NCBI GenBank assembly: GCA_963830175.1 | Contig: CAWHKV010000007.1 | Span: 186,001-250,000 of the forward strand | DNA length: 64,000 bases | Source: JBBRBB01 sp963830175 | GTDB lineage: Bacteria; Bacteroidota; Bacteroidia; Chitinophagales; Chitinophagaceae | Reading direction: 5' to 3' | Shown: one piece after another, positions 48,773 through 57,189 of the stretch | Position numbering within the stretch: position 1 is the first letter of the stretch | How the letters are laid out: every line of letters starts with the position of its first letter | Notes under the pieces: generated by a model | Told to the model about the DNA's origin: nothing | Databases searched by the model: none | The model's input: the letters and a program-made list of their open reading frames with translations, nothing else | Translations under genes and position numbers: made by a program

Positions 48773-48804
48773 TTTGCCGCCTGAATGCATACCAATTATA
48801 TTTG
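48773..48804 (+). promoter_or_regulatory. Promoter of the secreted CsgG/TolB-like gene
   Basis: TTTG (48773-48776) and TATATTTG (48797-48804) with a 20-base spacer, an exact match to the Bacteroidota promoter. It ends 18 bases before the ATG at 48823, so the 5' leader is short. Confidence 0.7.
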
Positions 48805-48822
48805 TCCACTTAAAAATGTAAA

Positions 48823-49477
48823 ATGAAACTAAGATCGTTCCTAATTATTTCAGTGTGTATGTGCATTTCAAACCTGGCAATTTCTCAGTTTGAAGGCAGC
48901 AAAGCAATTTATTCATCTCCCACTTTAAAGCAGGAAATAGCAACGCATAAAACAGTTGCCATTCTTCCGTTTACCGCCACCATTACGTATAAGAGACCTC
49001 CTAAAAATTATAATGAAGAGGCACACAAGGCCGAAGAAAAGGCACTTACAACCAGCCTGCAGTCTTCTATGTATACTTTTTTATTGCGCAAGTCAACTGA
49101 TTATTCTGTAACCTTTCAAAATGTTGACCGAACAAATGCGTTACTAAAACAAAATGGCTTGTATGATAAATTGGATGAACTTACCCAGGATTCTATTTGC
49201 CATTTATTAAAAGTAGATGCGGTTATTAAATGCAAATACGATTATGAAAAAACAGCGAGCGAAGGAGCTGCCATCGCCAAAACACTTGTTTTTGGGGGCA
49301 TGGGTTCTAAAACAGGTAGTGGTGGCGCTAACCCTTCAGATTTACAATGGTAATGACGGTGAACTTTTATGGCGCTTTTATAAAGCGATGGATGATAATG
49401 TTTTTGCATCTACCGACCAGATTATTGAACATATGATGAGAAAAGTAGCCAGGAATTTTCCCTACGATAAAAACTAA
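48823..49477 (+). CDS. Secreted protein of unknown function (frameshifted as sequenced)
   Basis: About 217 residues after repair: signal peptide (ending LAISQ), then a domain reminiscent of CsgG/TolB-like or GNA1162-type periplasmic proteins (HKTVAILPFTATITYK; LKVDAVIKCKYDY). The first frame stops at 49353, and the frame ending at 49477 continues TLQIYNGNDGELLWRFYKAM. Removing one base at the AACCC run (49330-49334) joins them as GSGGATLQIYNG. A terminator follows. Function is unknown. Confidence 0.72.
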
Positions 49478-49493
49478 CATGTTTTTAATGCAG

Positions 49494-49524
49494 GAAAGCC
49501 TTCCGGTTTAACCCGGGGGCTTTC
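49494..49524 (+). terminator. Terminator after the 48.8 kb gene
   Basis: GAAAGCC / GGCTTTC stem with an inner CCGG pairing, followed by TTATTT, 17 bases after the stop codon. Confidence 0.7.
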
Positions 49525-49658
49525 TTATTTATAAGACTTTAAGGAATTTTAAAAAAATCTTTTACTTTTTAGTTGCACCGCTTTACATTCATGTAAAAGC
49601 AACCTGTATTAATCCGGCAAAATGCAGAACAATCCATTTACCATCTAATTTAAGGATT

Positions 49659-52292
49659 ATGAAAATAGAAGAAATTAAAGTTTTAAGAGGTCCGAACTAT
49701 TGGAGCGTTTACCGCAATAAGCTTATTCAAATGCGGTTGAACCTTGAAGAAATGGAACAGCGCCCAACAAATAAGATTGACGGATTTTTACAACGGTTAA
49801 AAGATTTATTTCCAACCATGTACAGCCACAGGTGCAGTGAAGGGGTAGAAGGTGGCTTTTTTTCAAGGGTGGAGGAAGGAACATGGATGGGTCATGTAAT
49901 TGAGCACATTGCCTTAGAGTTGCAAACCCTTGCCGGCATGGATGTTGGGTTTGGACGCACCCGTACCACAGGGGATGATGGCATTTATTACGTGGTGTTT
50001 AATTATATGGAAGAAGATGCTGGGGTGTACACTGCAAAAGCGGCAGTACGTATTGCACAGTCACTGGCTGATGGAATTGATTACGACCTTACTGATGATA
50101 TACAAACACTCCGCGAAATAAGAGAAGATACAAGACTGGGACCATCTACTGGTTGTATAGTTGAAGAGGCAGTTAGAAGAGGCATTCCTTTTATTCGTCT
50201 AAACAAACAAAGCCTGGTGCAACTGGGTTATGGCATTCACCAAAAAAGAATTCGGGCAACAATTGCCAGTACAACAAGCAATATTGCTGTAGACATTGCA
50301 AGTGATAAAGAAGAAACTAAGAAATTATTGAACGAGGCAGAAATACCTGTTCCCAAAGGTGTGGTAATTCGCAGTGAAGAAACGCTGGATGAGGCAATAA
50401 GTAAAATCGGATTTCCACTGGTAATTAAACCCATTGATGGCAATCATGGCAAGGGCAATACTACTAATATAACCACTAAAGAACAAGCCGTAAAAGCATT
50501 TGAGGCAGCACAACACTATGGTAGAAGTGTTATTGTTGAAAGGTATATTACAGGTGTTGATTTTCGAATTCTTGTTATTAATTACAAATTTGTTTGTGCA
50601 GCACTTCGCACACCTGCTTCTGTTACCGGCGACGGGGAACATAACATTCAATGGCTTATAGACGAGGTAAACAAAGACCCCCGCCGTGGCTATGGTCACG
50701 AAAAAGTTTTAACCCAAATAACCGTAGACCAGTTTACGCAAAAAATGCTGGATGATTTAGGTTATACACTTGACACCATTCCTGAAAAAGGTGAGCATGT
50801 TTTACTTAAACCCACCGCCAACCTTTCAACAGGAGGAACTTCTACAGATGTAACGGAAGAAGTGCATCCCGTAAATGTATTTATGTGCGAGCGCATAGCC
50901 CGCATAATAGGGTTAGATATTTGCGGAATAGACATTATGGCAACAGATCTCAAAACGCCATTAAACGAAAATGGTGGCGCGGTGCTTGAAGTGAATGCGG
51001 CACCCGGTTTTAGGATGCATGTGGAACCTGCACTCGGTCTCGCGAGAAATGTAGCAGAACCCGTAATTAATATGCTTTTCCCTAGTGGAAGCAATGGGCG
51101 GATTCCTATTATCGCGGTAACAGGAACGAATGGCAAAACTACAACGGCACGATTAACTGCACACATATGTAAATCTGCCGGTAAAAAAGTAGGATATACA
51201 ACCAGCGATGGCGTATATATTCAAAACCAGTTAATGATGCGGGGTGATTGCACCGGACCTATCAGTTCTCAATTTGTTCTTCGCGATCCCACAGTTGATT
51301 TTGCGGTATTGGAAGTAGCTCGTGGTGGAATTTTAAAAACGGGTTTAGCTTTTCAACATTGCGATGTATCTATTGTTACCAATGTTACTGCAGACCATAT
51401 TGGGTTAGGTGGTATAGACAGCCTTGAACAAATGGCACGGGTAAAAGCCATTGTGCCTGAAACCACATTTAAACATGGGTTTGCCATTTTAAATGCAGAA
51501 GACCCGCTCGTGTATGATATGCGTAAAGGTCTGGAATGCAACGTAGCCTTCTTTAGCATGGATGAAAACAATCCACACATAAAAGCCCATTGTGCCAAAG
51601 GTGGATATGCATCGGTGTATGAAAATGGTTATGTGTCTATATTAAAAGGCACGTGGAAAATAAGGGTTATGAAAGTGAGTGAAATACCTATTACTTACGA
51701 GGGTAAGGCGCTGCATAACATAATGAATACTTTACCTGCAATGCTCGCAGCATATCTATTTAAAGATATTTCTATTGAAGATATCAGAACAGGTTTAAGC
51801 TCATTTGTTCCATCACCCACGCAAACACCGGGACGGCTTAATCTCTTTGAATTTAAGAGATTTAAGTTTTTAGTTGATTTTGCACATAACCCTGCAGGTC
51901 TTTCACTTTTGTGTGACTTTGTAGGCAAAATGGATGGAACACCAAAAATCGGCATCATTAGCGGTACAGGCGACCGCAGGGATGAGGACATCCGGGAGCT
52001 GGGAATTATTTCTGCCAAATGTTTTGATGAAATAATTATAAGGTGCGATAAAAACCTTAGAGGTAGAAAACCTGAAGAAATTGTAAACCTGTTGGTTGAA
52101 GGAATAAATGAGGGAAAAGAAAAAGAAATTCCATTAACCATCATTTATAATGAAGCAGAAAGCATAATGTATGCTTATAATAATGCACCCGTTGGTTCAC
52201 TAATAACAATAATGTGCGATGTAGTTAGCGAGGCATTGGACCAGATAAAAGATTTGAAAGAAAAGGAAGATGCTGAGATTTTAGCGGGATAG
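49659..52292 (+). CDS. cphA: Cyanophycin synthetase
   Basis: Makes the nitrogen-storage polymer cyanophycin (poly-aspartate with arginine side chains) without ribosomes. The 877-residue length is typical of CphA1. An N-terminal domain (1-160) precedes an ATP-grasp domain (about 210-470, KPIDGNHGKGNTTN) that adds aspartate. A Mur-ligase-like domain follows (VTGTNGKTTTARL from about residue 486) and adds arginine. Cyanophycinase lies 6.4 kb downstream. The gene has no close operon partner; the next genes are on the other strand. Confidence 0.95.
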   Translation: MKIEEIKVLRGPNYWSVYRNKLIQMRLNLEEMEQRPTNKIDGFLQRLKDLFPTMYSHRCSEGVEGGFFSRVEEGTWMGHVIEHIALELQTLAGMDVGFGRTRTTGDDGIYYVVFNYMEEDAGVYTAKAAVRIAQSLADGIDYDLTDDIQTLREIREDTRLGPSTGCIVEEAVRRGIPFIRLNKQSLVQLGYGIHQKRIRATIASTTSNIAVDIASDKEETKKLLNEAEIPVPKGVVIRSEETLDEAISKIGFPLVIKPIDGNHGKGNTTNITTKEQAVKAFEAAQHYGRSVIVERYITGVDFRILVINYKFVCAALRTPASVTGDGEHNIQWLIDEVNKDPRRGYGHEKVLTQITVDQFTQKMLDDLGYTLDTIPEKGEHVLLKPTANLSTGGTSTDVTEEVHPVNVFMCERIARIIGLDICGIDIMATDLKTPLNENGGAVLEVNAAPGFRMHVEPALGLARNVAEPVINMLFPSGSNGRIPIIAVTGTNGKTTTARLTAHICKSAGKKVGYTTSDGVYIQNQLMMRGDCTGPISSQFVLRDPTVDFAVLEVARGGILKTGLAFQHCDVSIVTNVTADHIGLGGIDSLEQMARVKAIVPETTFKHGFAILNAEDPLVYDMRKGLECNVAFFSMDENNPHIKAHCAKGGYASVYENGYVSILKGTWKIRVMKVSEIPITYEGKALHNIMNTLPAMLAAYLFKDISIEDIRTGLSSFVPSPTQTPGRLNLFEFKRFKFLVDFAHNPAGLSLLCDFVGKMDGTPKIGIISGTGDRRDEDIRELGIISAKCFDEIIIRCDKNLRGRKPEEIVNLLVEGINEGKEKEIPLTIIYNEAESIMYAYNNAPVGSLITIMCDVVSEALDQIKDLKEKEDAEILAG

Positions 52293-52398
52293 GGTTATAT
52301 GTAGTCTTGCAGGCATGTAAGGGTAATAAGGCTATAGTTCAACTTAAACCTGTTGAAACTATGCTAATGGAATGGCGCTGAGAAAAATAAAATGCTGG

Positions 52399-52689
52399 CT
52401 ATTCAAACATGCGCAGCTTTTGTTTTAAAAACATCACCTCATTTTGCAACGACTCCATGCGTTGTAACATATGTGCAATTGCTTCCATTCCTTCAATGTT
52501 TATTTCAAGGTCGTAATGCAGGCGAATTAGTTTTTCGAGTTCAGTTAAGCGATGTGCGGGAATGTATGGCTCTTCCTCAACAACAGTTATTTCAATTAAT
52601 CCATGATCCTGGAGATCATAAATAAAAGATGATTCAATGTTATAATATTTGCAGCATTCCTTTGCGGGTATAAGTTCGTTTGTCTGCAT
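52399..52689 (-). CDS. cbpM: Chaperone modulator CbpM
   Basis: A 96-residue protein with a MerR-like helix-turn-helix start (LIPAKECCKYYNIESSFIYD) and a C-terminal coiled coil (HMLQRMESLQNEVMFLKQKL). CbpM-type proteins bind the J-domain of CbpA and inhibit it. The gene follows cbpA by 10 bases, the expected order. Confidence 0.88.
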   Translation of the reverse strand: MQTNELIPAKECCKYYNIESSFIYDLQDHGLIEITVVEEEPYIPAHRLTELEKLIRLHYDLEINIEGMEAIAHMLQRMESLQNEVMFLKQKLRMFE

Positions 52690-52699
52690 AATGGCAATT

Positions 52700-53608
52700 T
52701 TAAGAAAGGTTTTTTAATTGAGTAAACAGTTCCTTTTCCCTGTCGGATAATCCCGCAGGAATTTTAATCTGGTAGGTTATAACCAGGTCGCCGAATTCAC
52801 CATCTTTTTTATAAACGGGGAAACCCTTATTCCTTAATTTTACCTTGCTTCCGTTTTGTGTGCCTTCAGCCACTTTTAATTTAATTTTTCCACTCCAGGT
52901 ATCAATGGTAACATCACCACCTAATACAGCTGTATAAAGGTCTATTTCCTGCGTCGTATACAAATCATTTCCGAGGCGTTTATACTGAGGATCATCCTGT
53001 ATTACAAATGTTATAAAAAGGTCCCCGGCGGGCCCGCCATTAACTCCGGGACTTCCGTAGCCTCGTAATTTAATAACCTGCCCATTTTCTACACCGGCGG
53101 GTATAGTAATGCGTACGCTTTTTCCATTAATGTTTAATGTTTGCTGGTGCGTGGTAAATGCATTTCGAAGGGATAAGTGCAACTCAGCATTAAAATCTTC
53201 ACCACGAAATTTTACATTTCTTTTATTGGAAGATGAAGAGCCACCGCGCCCAAACATAGATTCAAAAAAATCAGAAAAATCTTGTTCGCCCTGTGCATTT
53301 GAATAGGTAAAATCCTGCCAGCCACCTCCACCCTGTTTTTGATAATTTGATTGCTGCTTCCGTGCGTGTTCATATTGTTCGGCATGCTGCCAGTTTTCGC
53401 CATATTGGTCGTACTTTTTTCTTTTTTCAGGGTCACTTAAAACTTCGTTTGCTTCGTTAATTTGTTGAAATTTTTTATGTGCATCCTTATCGTTAGGGTT
53501 AAGGTCTGGATGCAATTTGCGGGCAAGCTTTCGATAAGCCTTTTTAATGTCATCCGTTTTCGCAGTTTTCTCCAGTCCTAATACTTTATAATAATCTACA
53601 AAAGCCAT
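52700..53608 (-). CDS. cbpA: DnaJ-family co-chaperone CbpA
   Basis: A 302-residue type II J-domain protein. The J-domain at residues 1-70 has HPD in LARKLHPDLNPND, which stimulates DnaK. A Gly/Gln-rich linker follows (QGEQDFSDFFESMFGRGG), then two C-terminal beta-sandwich domains (about 125-300). The zinc-finger of DnaJ is absent, which fits CbpA. Confidence 0.93.
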   Translation of the reverse strand: MAFVDYYKVLGLEKTAKTDDIKKAYRKLARKLHPDLNPNDKDAHKKFQQINEANEVLSDPEKRKKYDQYGENWQHAEQYEHARKQQSNYQKQGGGGWQDFTYSNAQGEQDFSDFFESMFGRGGSSSSNKRNVKFRGEDFNAELHLSLRNAFTTHQQTLNINGKSVRITIPAGVENGQVIKLRGYGSPGVNGGPAGDLFITFVIQDDPQYKRLGNDLYTTQEIDLYTAVLGGDVTIDTWSGKIKLKVAEGTQNGSKVKLRNKGFPVYKKDGEFGDLVITYQIKIPAGLSDREKELFTQLKNLS

Positions 53609-53690
53609 TAATAAAATTTTTGTTATGCAAATTTAAAAATATCCTTCTTACCCGCATTGCAATCAAATATCACCAATGGTTTTAATTCAC

Positions 53691-53721
53691 TTTGTATGTT
53701 AGTGCAAAGCCACTATTTTTG
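53691..53721 (+). promoter_or_regulatory. Promoter of tRNA-Gln
   Basis: TTTG (53691-53694) and TATTTTTG (53714-53721) with a 19-base spacer, an exact Bacteroidota promoter. The tRNA starts 11 bases after the -7 box. Confidence 0.7.
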
Positions 53722-53731
53722 CACCGGTTTT

Positions 53732-53802
53732 TGCCCGATAGTATAAGGGTAGTACATCAGTTTTTGGTTCTGACTGTCTTGGTTCGAATCCAGGTCGGGC
53801 AA
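53732..53802 (+). tRNA. tRNA-Gln (anticodon TTG)
   Basis: Full cloverleaf: acceptor TGCCCGA / TCGGGCA, a D-arm with a 3-bp stem, and an anticodon arm TCAG / CTGA closed by a T-T pair around the 7-base loop with anticodon TTG (53764-53766). The variable loop has 4 bases and the T-arm is CTTGG / CCAGG with TTCGAAT. The CCA end is not encoded. Confidence 0.95.
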
Positions 53803-53808
53803 CTACTT

Positions 53809-53828
53809 AGCCAGTTTTATAACTGGCT
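53809..53828 (+). terminator. Terminator of tRNA-Gln
   Basis: AGCCAGTT / AACTGGCT perfect 8-bp stem with a 4-base loop and a T run, 6 bases after the tRNA. Confidence 0.9.
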
Positions 53829-53902
53829 TTTTTATTTATACCCATTTTAATCCGCTTATCTAAAATAAAAAACCTGCCCGATTTATAGCGTAATTTTGAT
53901 AC

Positions 53903-55156
53903 ATGCTGAAATTATTAAGCATATTATGGAACAGTTTTCGAATGGCCCTGCAAGAGCTTAAGGTTAACAAGCTGCGCACCTTTCTTTCTTTATTTGGCAT
54001 AACCATTGGTATTTTCTGCATTATTGGAGTTTTAGCAACAGTAAACAGCCTCGAAGGAAAGGTTCAAAGCGATATAAAATCTTTTGGATCTAATACGATA
54101 TACATTGATAAATGGGAATACTCAGGTGGCACCGAATACCCCTGGTGGAAATTTGTTAACAGGCCTTCCCCCAAATACAGGGAAGTAAAATTTATAGAGG
54201 ATAGAAGTTCCCTCGCATCCCACGTATCTTATTTCAACAGTTCTAATGCCGATGCCAGTTATGATAAAAACCAGGTAAACAATGTAGCTATTTACGGGGT
54301 TTCCCAATCATTTAATAAAATTCAAACCATAGATATTGCATTTGGCAGGTATTTTACTGAAACGGAATTTATTCGGGGGAATGCTGTTGGTGTTATGGGT
54401 TATGAAAACGCAGTGCAGCTTTTTGGAAGAGCAGAGAAAGCAGTGGGAAAGCAGATCATGTTCAATGGAAAAAAAATTGCAATAATCGGCATAATAGAAA
54501 AGCAGGGAAAAGCAATTATAGACGGGTTTGAATATGATAACTGTATAATTCTCACATACCGGGCATATGCAGGTATATATAATGTTAACAGTGATTTTTC
54601 CCAGCCTTTTATAATGGTGCAGGGAAAAAATGGTGTGCCCACTCCTGCACTTATTGAGGAGTTGCGGGGCATCATGCGGCAGCTGCGAAAATTAAGCCCG
54701 CAGGAAGAAGACAACTTTGCCCTGAATGATGTAAATGATTTCAGCAAACAGGTAAGCGGATTTTTTGGTTCGGTGAATGCAGGCGGATGGGCAATTGCGG
54801 GGTTAAGCCTAATTGTTGGCGCATTTGGTGTGGCAAATATTATGTTTGTTACGGTACGTGAAAGAACAAGTCAAATAGGCCTGAAAAAAGCTATAGGCGC
54901 AAAAAACAGTACTATACTTACTGAATTTTTAATAGAGAGTGCATTTCTTTGCATCATCGGTGGTTTAATTGGTTTATTGCTTGTATGGGCGTTAACTACT
55001 GTGCTAAGTAAGGTGTTGCCATTTCCCATTGTTATTTCAGGAAATATAATTGCACTGGCATTTACTATCTGTATTGTGCTGGGTGTTTTAAGCGGAATTA
55101 TTCCTGCATCCATCGCATCGCGAATGAACCCGGTTGAAGCCATAAGAAATAAATAA
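53903..55156 (+). CDS. MacB/FtsX-type ABC transporter permease
   Basis: A 417-residue permease with an N-terminal helix (LRTFLSLFGITIGIFCIIGV), a large periplasmic MacB-like domain (about residues 50-270), and three C-terminal helices (about 285-410) with the FtsX signature VTVRERTSQIGLKKAIGAKN. Such permeases work with a separate ATPase; none is encoded nearby, so its partner lies elsewhere. tsaD starts 7 bases after its stop, so the two are probably cotranscribed. Confidence 0.9.
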   Translation: MLKLLSILWNSFRMALQELKVNKLRTFLSLFGITIGIFCIIGVLATVNSLEGKVQSDIKSFGSNTIYIDKWEYSGGTEYPWWKFVNRPSPKYREVKFIEDRSSLASHVSYFNSSNADASYDKNQVNNVAIYGVSQSFNKIQTIDIAFGRYFTETEFIRGNAVGVMGYENAVQLFGRAEKAVGKQIMFNGKKIAIIGIIEKQGKAIIDGFEYDNCIILTYRAYAGIYNVNSDFSQPFIMVQGKNGVPTPALIEELRGIMRQLRKLSPQEEDNFALNDVNDFSKQVSGFFGSVNAGGWAIAGLSLIVGAFGVANIMFVTVRERTSQIGLKKAIGAKNSTILTEFLIESAFLCIIGGLIGLLLVWALTTVLSKVLPFPIVISGNIIALAFTICIVLGVLSGIIPASIASRMNPVEAIRNK

Positions 55157-55163
55157 TTAAGCT

Positions 55164-56162
55164 TTGGCAATAACAATTCTCGGAATAGAATCTTCATGTG
55201 ATGAAACGGCAGCATCAGTTTGCCGTGATGGAAAAATTTTATCAAACTTTATTGCCGGCCAGGCCATACATGAGCAATATGGGGGTGTAGTACCCGAACT
55301 CGCAAGCCGGGCGCATATGCAGAATATTGTGCCTGTGGTAGATGTAGCCTTAAAAAACGGAGGCATTACCTTACAAAACCTGGATGCTATTGCCTATACC
55401 TACGCACCAGGCTTAATTGGCAGTTTACTTGTTGGTGCACAATTTGCAAAATCTATGGCCCTGGCTTTAAATATTCCACTTATAAATGTGCACCACATGC
55501 AGGCACACGTTCTGGCTAATTTGATCGATGATCCAAAGCCGGAATTTCCTTTTTTGTGCTTAACAGTTAGTGGCGGGCATACCCAAATAGTAAAGGCTTC
55601 CAGCCCATTACAACTGGAAATTTTGGGCGAAACGATTGATGATGCAGCGGGCGAAGCTTTTGACAAAACAGCGAAAATGCTGGGACTGCCTTACCCTGGC
55701 GGACCATTGATAGACAAGTATGCAAAAGAGGGCAATCCCCATGCATTTACTTTTGCCCAACCGCGTATTCCTGACCTTAATTTCAGTTTTAGCGGACTTA
55801 AGACCTCTGTGCTTTATTTTTTGCAGAAACAACCAGATAATTTTATCAGCGAAAACCTGGCTGACATATGCGCATCCGTTCAATATACAATTTGCAGTAT
55901 ACTTTTAAAAAAAATGAAAACGGCAGTACAGCAAACCGGCATAACACAGGTGTGCATTGCAGGTGGCGTTAGTGCAAACAGCGGCTTACGAACTATGTTG
56001 AATGAGTATGCTGTAAAAAATAATTGGAAAACTTTTATCCCGGCATTTGAATTCTGCACTGACAATGCAGCCATGATCGCCCTTACCGGTTACTTTAAAT
56101 TTTTAAATAACGAGTTTGCTCAATTGGAAAGTGGTGTTACGGCAAAAGCATCCTGGCACTAG
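55164..56162 (+). CDS. tsaD: tRNA threonylcarbamoyladenosine transferase TsaD
   Basis: Catalyses the last step of t6A37 modification on ANN-decoding tRNAs. The 332-residue ASKHA-fold protein has the iron-binding HHMQAH, the SGGHTQ motif, the nucleotide loop GGPLIDKYAKEG and CIAGGVSANSGLR. The start is TTG at 55164 (MAITILGIESSCDETAASV), exactly where the family begins. Confidence 0.97.
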   Translation: MAITILGIESSCDETAASVCRDGKILSNFIAGQAIHEQYGGVVPELASRAHMQNIVPVVDVALKNGGITLQNLDAIAYTYAPGLIGSLLVGAQFAKSMALALNIPLINVHHMQAHVLANLIDDPKPEFPFLCLTVSGGHTQIVKASSPLQLEILGETIDDAAGEAFDKTAKMLGLPYPGGPLIDKYAKEGNPHAFTFAQPRIPDLNFSFSGLKTSVLYFLQKQPDNFISENLADICASVQYTICSILLKKMKTAVQQTGITQVCIAGGVSANSGLRTMLNEYAVKNNWKTFIPAFEFCTDNAAMIALTGYFKFLNNEFAQLESGVTAKASWH

Positions 56163-56204
56163 TATTACCTAATGAAAAATTATCCCAAAAAAATTTAGCT
56201 GAAA

Positions 56205-56540
56205 TTAGTAACGACGGTTAAAACGATTGTCGTCATTCCGGTCATTCCTGTCATTGCGGTCGTTGCGATTAAACCCTCCACCGCCGCCACTGCTTCTACC
56301 CTTATCTTCCGCTTCCTGAACAGAAATTTTTCTACCTTTTATTCCCACACCATGAAGTGTATCAATCGTTTGCTGCGCCTCAGCTTTGTCTGGCATATCA
56401 ACAAAACCAAACCCTTTACTTTTACCTGTATTACGATCAATTATCAACTTTGCAGATACAACGTTACCATAAAGTTCAAACATTTCTTTAAGATCAACAT
56501 CATCAAAATCACTCGGAAGTCCTGCTACAAAAAGCTTCAT
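56205..56540 (-). CDS. RRM-type RNA-binding protein
   Basis: A single RNA recognition motif protein of about 111 residues with RNP2 (LFVAGL) and RNP1 (KGFGFVDM), then a Gly-rich linker and a C-terminal (RND)4 repeat at 56232-56267. The frame is open to an ATG at 56579, but the RRM starts at the ATG at 56540. Bacteria carry such cold-shock-like RRM proteins; targets are unknown. Confidence 0.9.
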   Translation of the reverse strand: MKLFVAGLPSDFDDVDLKEMFELYGNVVSAKLIIDRNTGKSKGFGFVDMPDKAEAQQTIDTLHGVGIKGRKISVQEAEDKGRSSGGGGGFNRNDRNDRNDRNDDNRFNRRY

Positions 56541-56661
56541 TATCTTATAAATTTTTGTAAAATTAAGGATACTGTACATCTAACCATTATAATTATCTAA
56601 AAGGTTACGAATTGTTATAGCTAAAATTCTTTAAAATAAATCAAGATTAACCGCAATAACA

Positions 56662-56669
56662 TATTTTTG
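56662..56669 (+). promoter_or_regulatory. Candidate -7 box of the response regulator gene
   Basis: TATTTTTG, an exact TAnnTTTG match, about 85 bases before the ATG; no good -33 element is seen. Confidence 0.35.
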
Positions 56670-56754
56670 TACATTAACTGACTGACTGCCCTTTTCACAC
56701 ATAATTAGAACAGTTTAAAAAATTACGTTGTTCTTTTCCTGAGTTGTATTTACT

Positions 56755-57177
56755 ATGATTAAAAAAATAATGCTCTGCGATGATGATGAGGATGACAGGT
56801 TCTTTTTTAAGGACGCAATATCCGATATTGACAATACAGTAACTGTAACTACAATCGATGATTGTGATAAGTTAATTGATGCATTGCAACAGGCAGACCC
56901 ACCTGATGTTCTTTTTCTTGACCTGAATATGCCCCGGAAAAGTGGAAAAGAATGCTTGTCGGAAATTAGGGAAAAATTGCAGTTAATGAATTTACCGATT
57001 GTTATTTATTCCACCTCTGCCACAACGCAGGATATTGATGACACCTTTCTTCGCGGCGCTAATTTCTATATGCAGAAAAAAAGCAATTATTCTGTTTTAA
57101 AACAAGCCATTAAAAAGATTATTACCTCAGATAAACAAATACTTTTAAAAAAGGGAAGGGAAACATATATTATTTAA
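56755..57177 (+). CDS. Single-domain response regulator
   Basis: A 140-residue receiver domain without an output domain. The acidic pocket is DDDEDD (residues 9-14). The phosphoacceptor is Asp56 (LFLDLNMPRKSG) and the conserved lysine is in YMQKKSNY. It probably passes phosphate from the histidine kinase that starts 12 bases downstream. Confidence 0.93.
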   Translation: MIKKIMLCDDDEDDRFFFKDAISDIDNTVTVTTIDDCDKLIDALQQADPPDVLFLDLNMPRKSGKECLSEIREKLQLMNLPIVIYSTSATTQDIDDTFLRGANFYMQKKSNYSVLKQAIKKIITSDKQILLKKGRETYII

Positions 57178-57189
57178 AGCGATATTTCT

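Noticed and set aside
51695..52144. 149-codon open frame antisense to cphA
   Set aside because: Shadow of the Mur-ligase-like domain.
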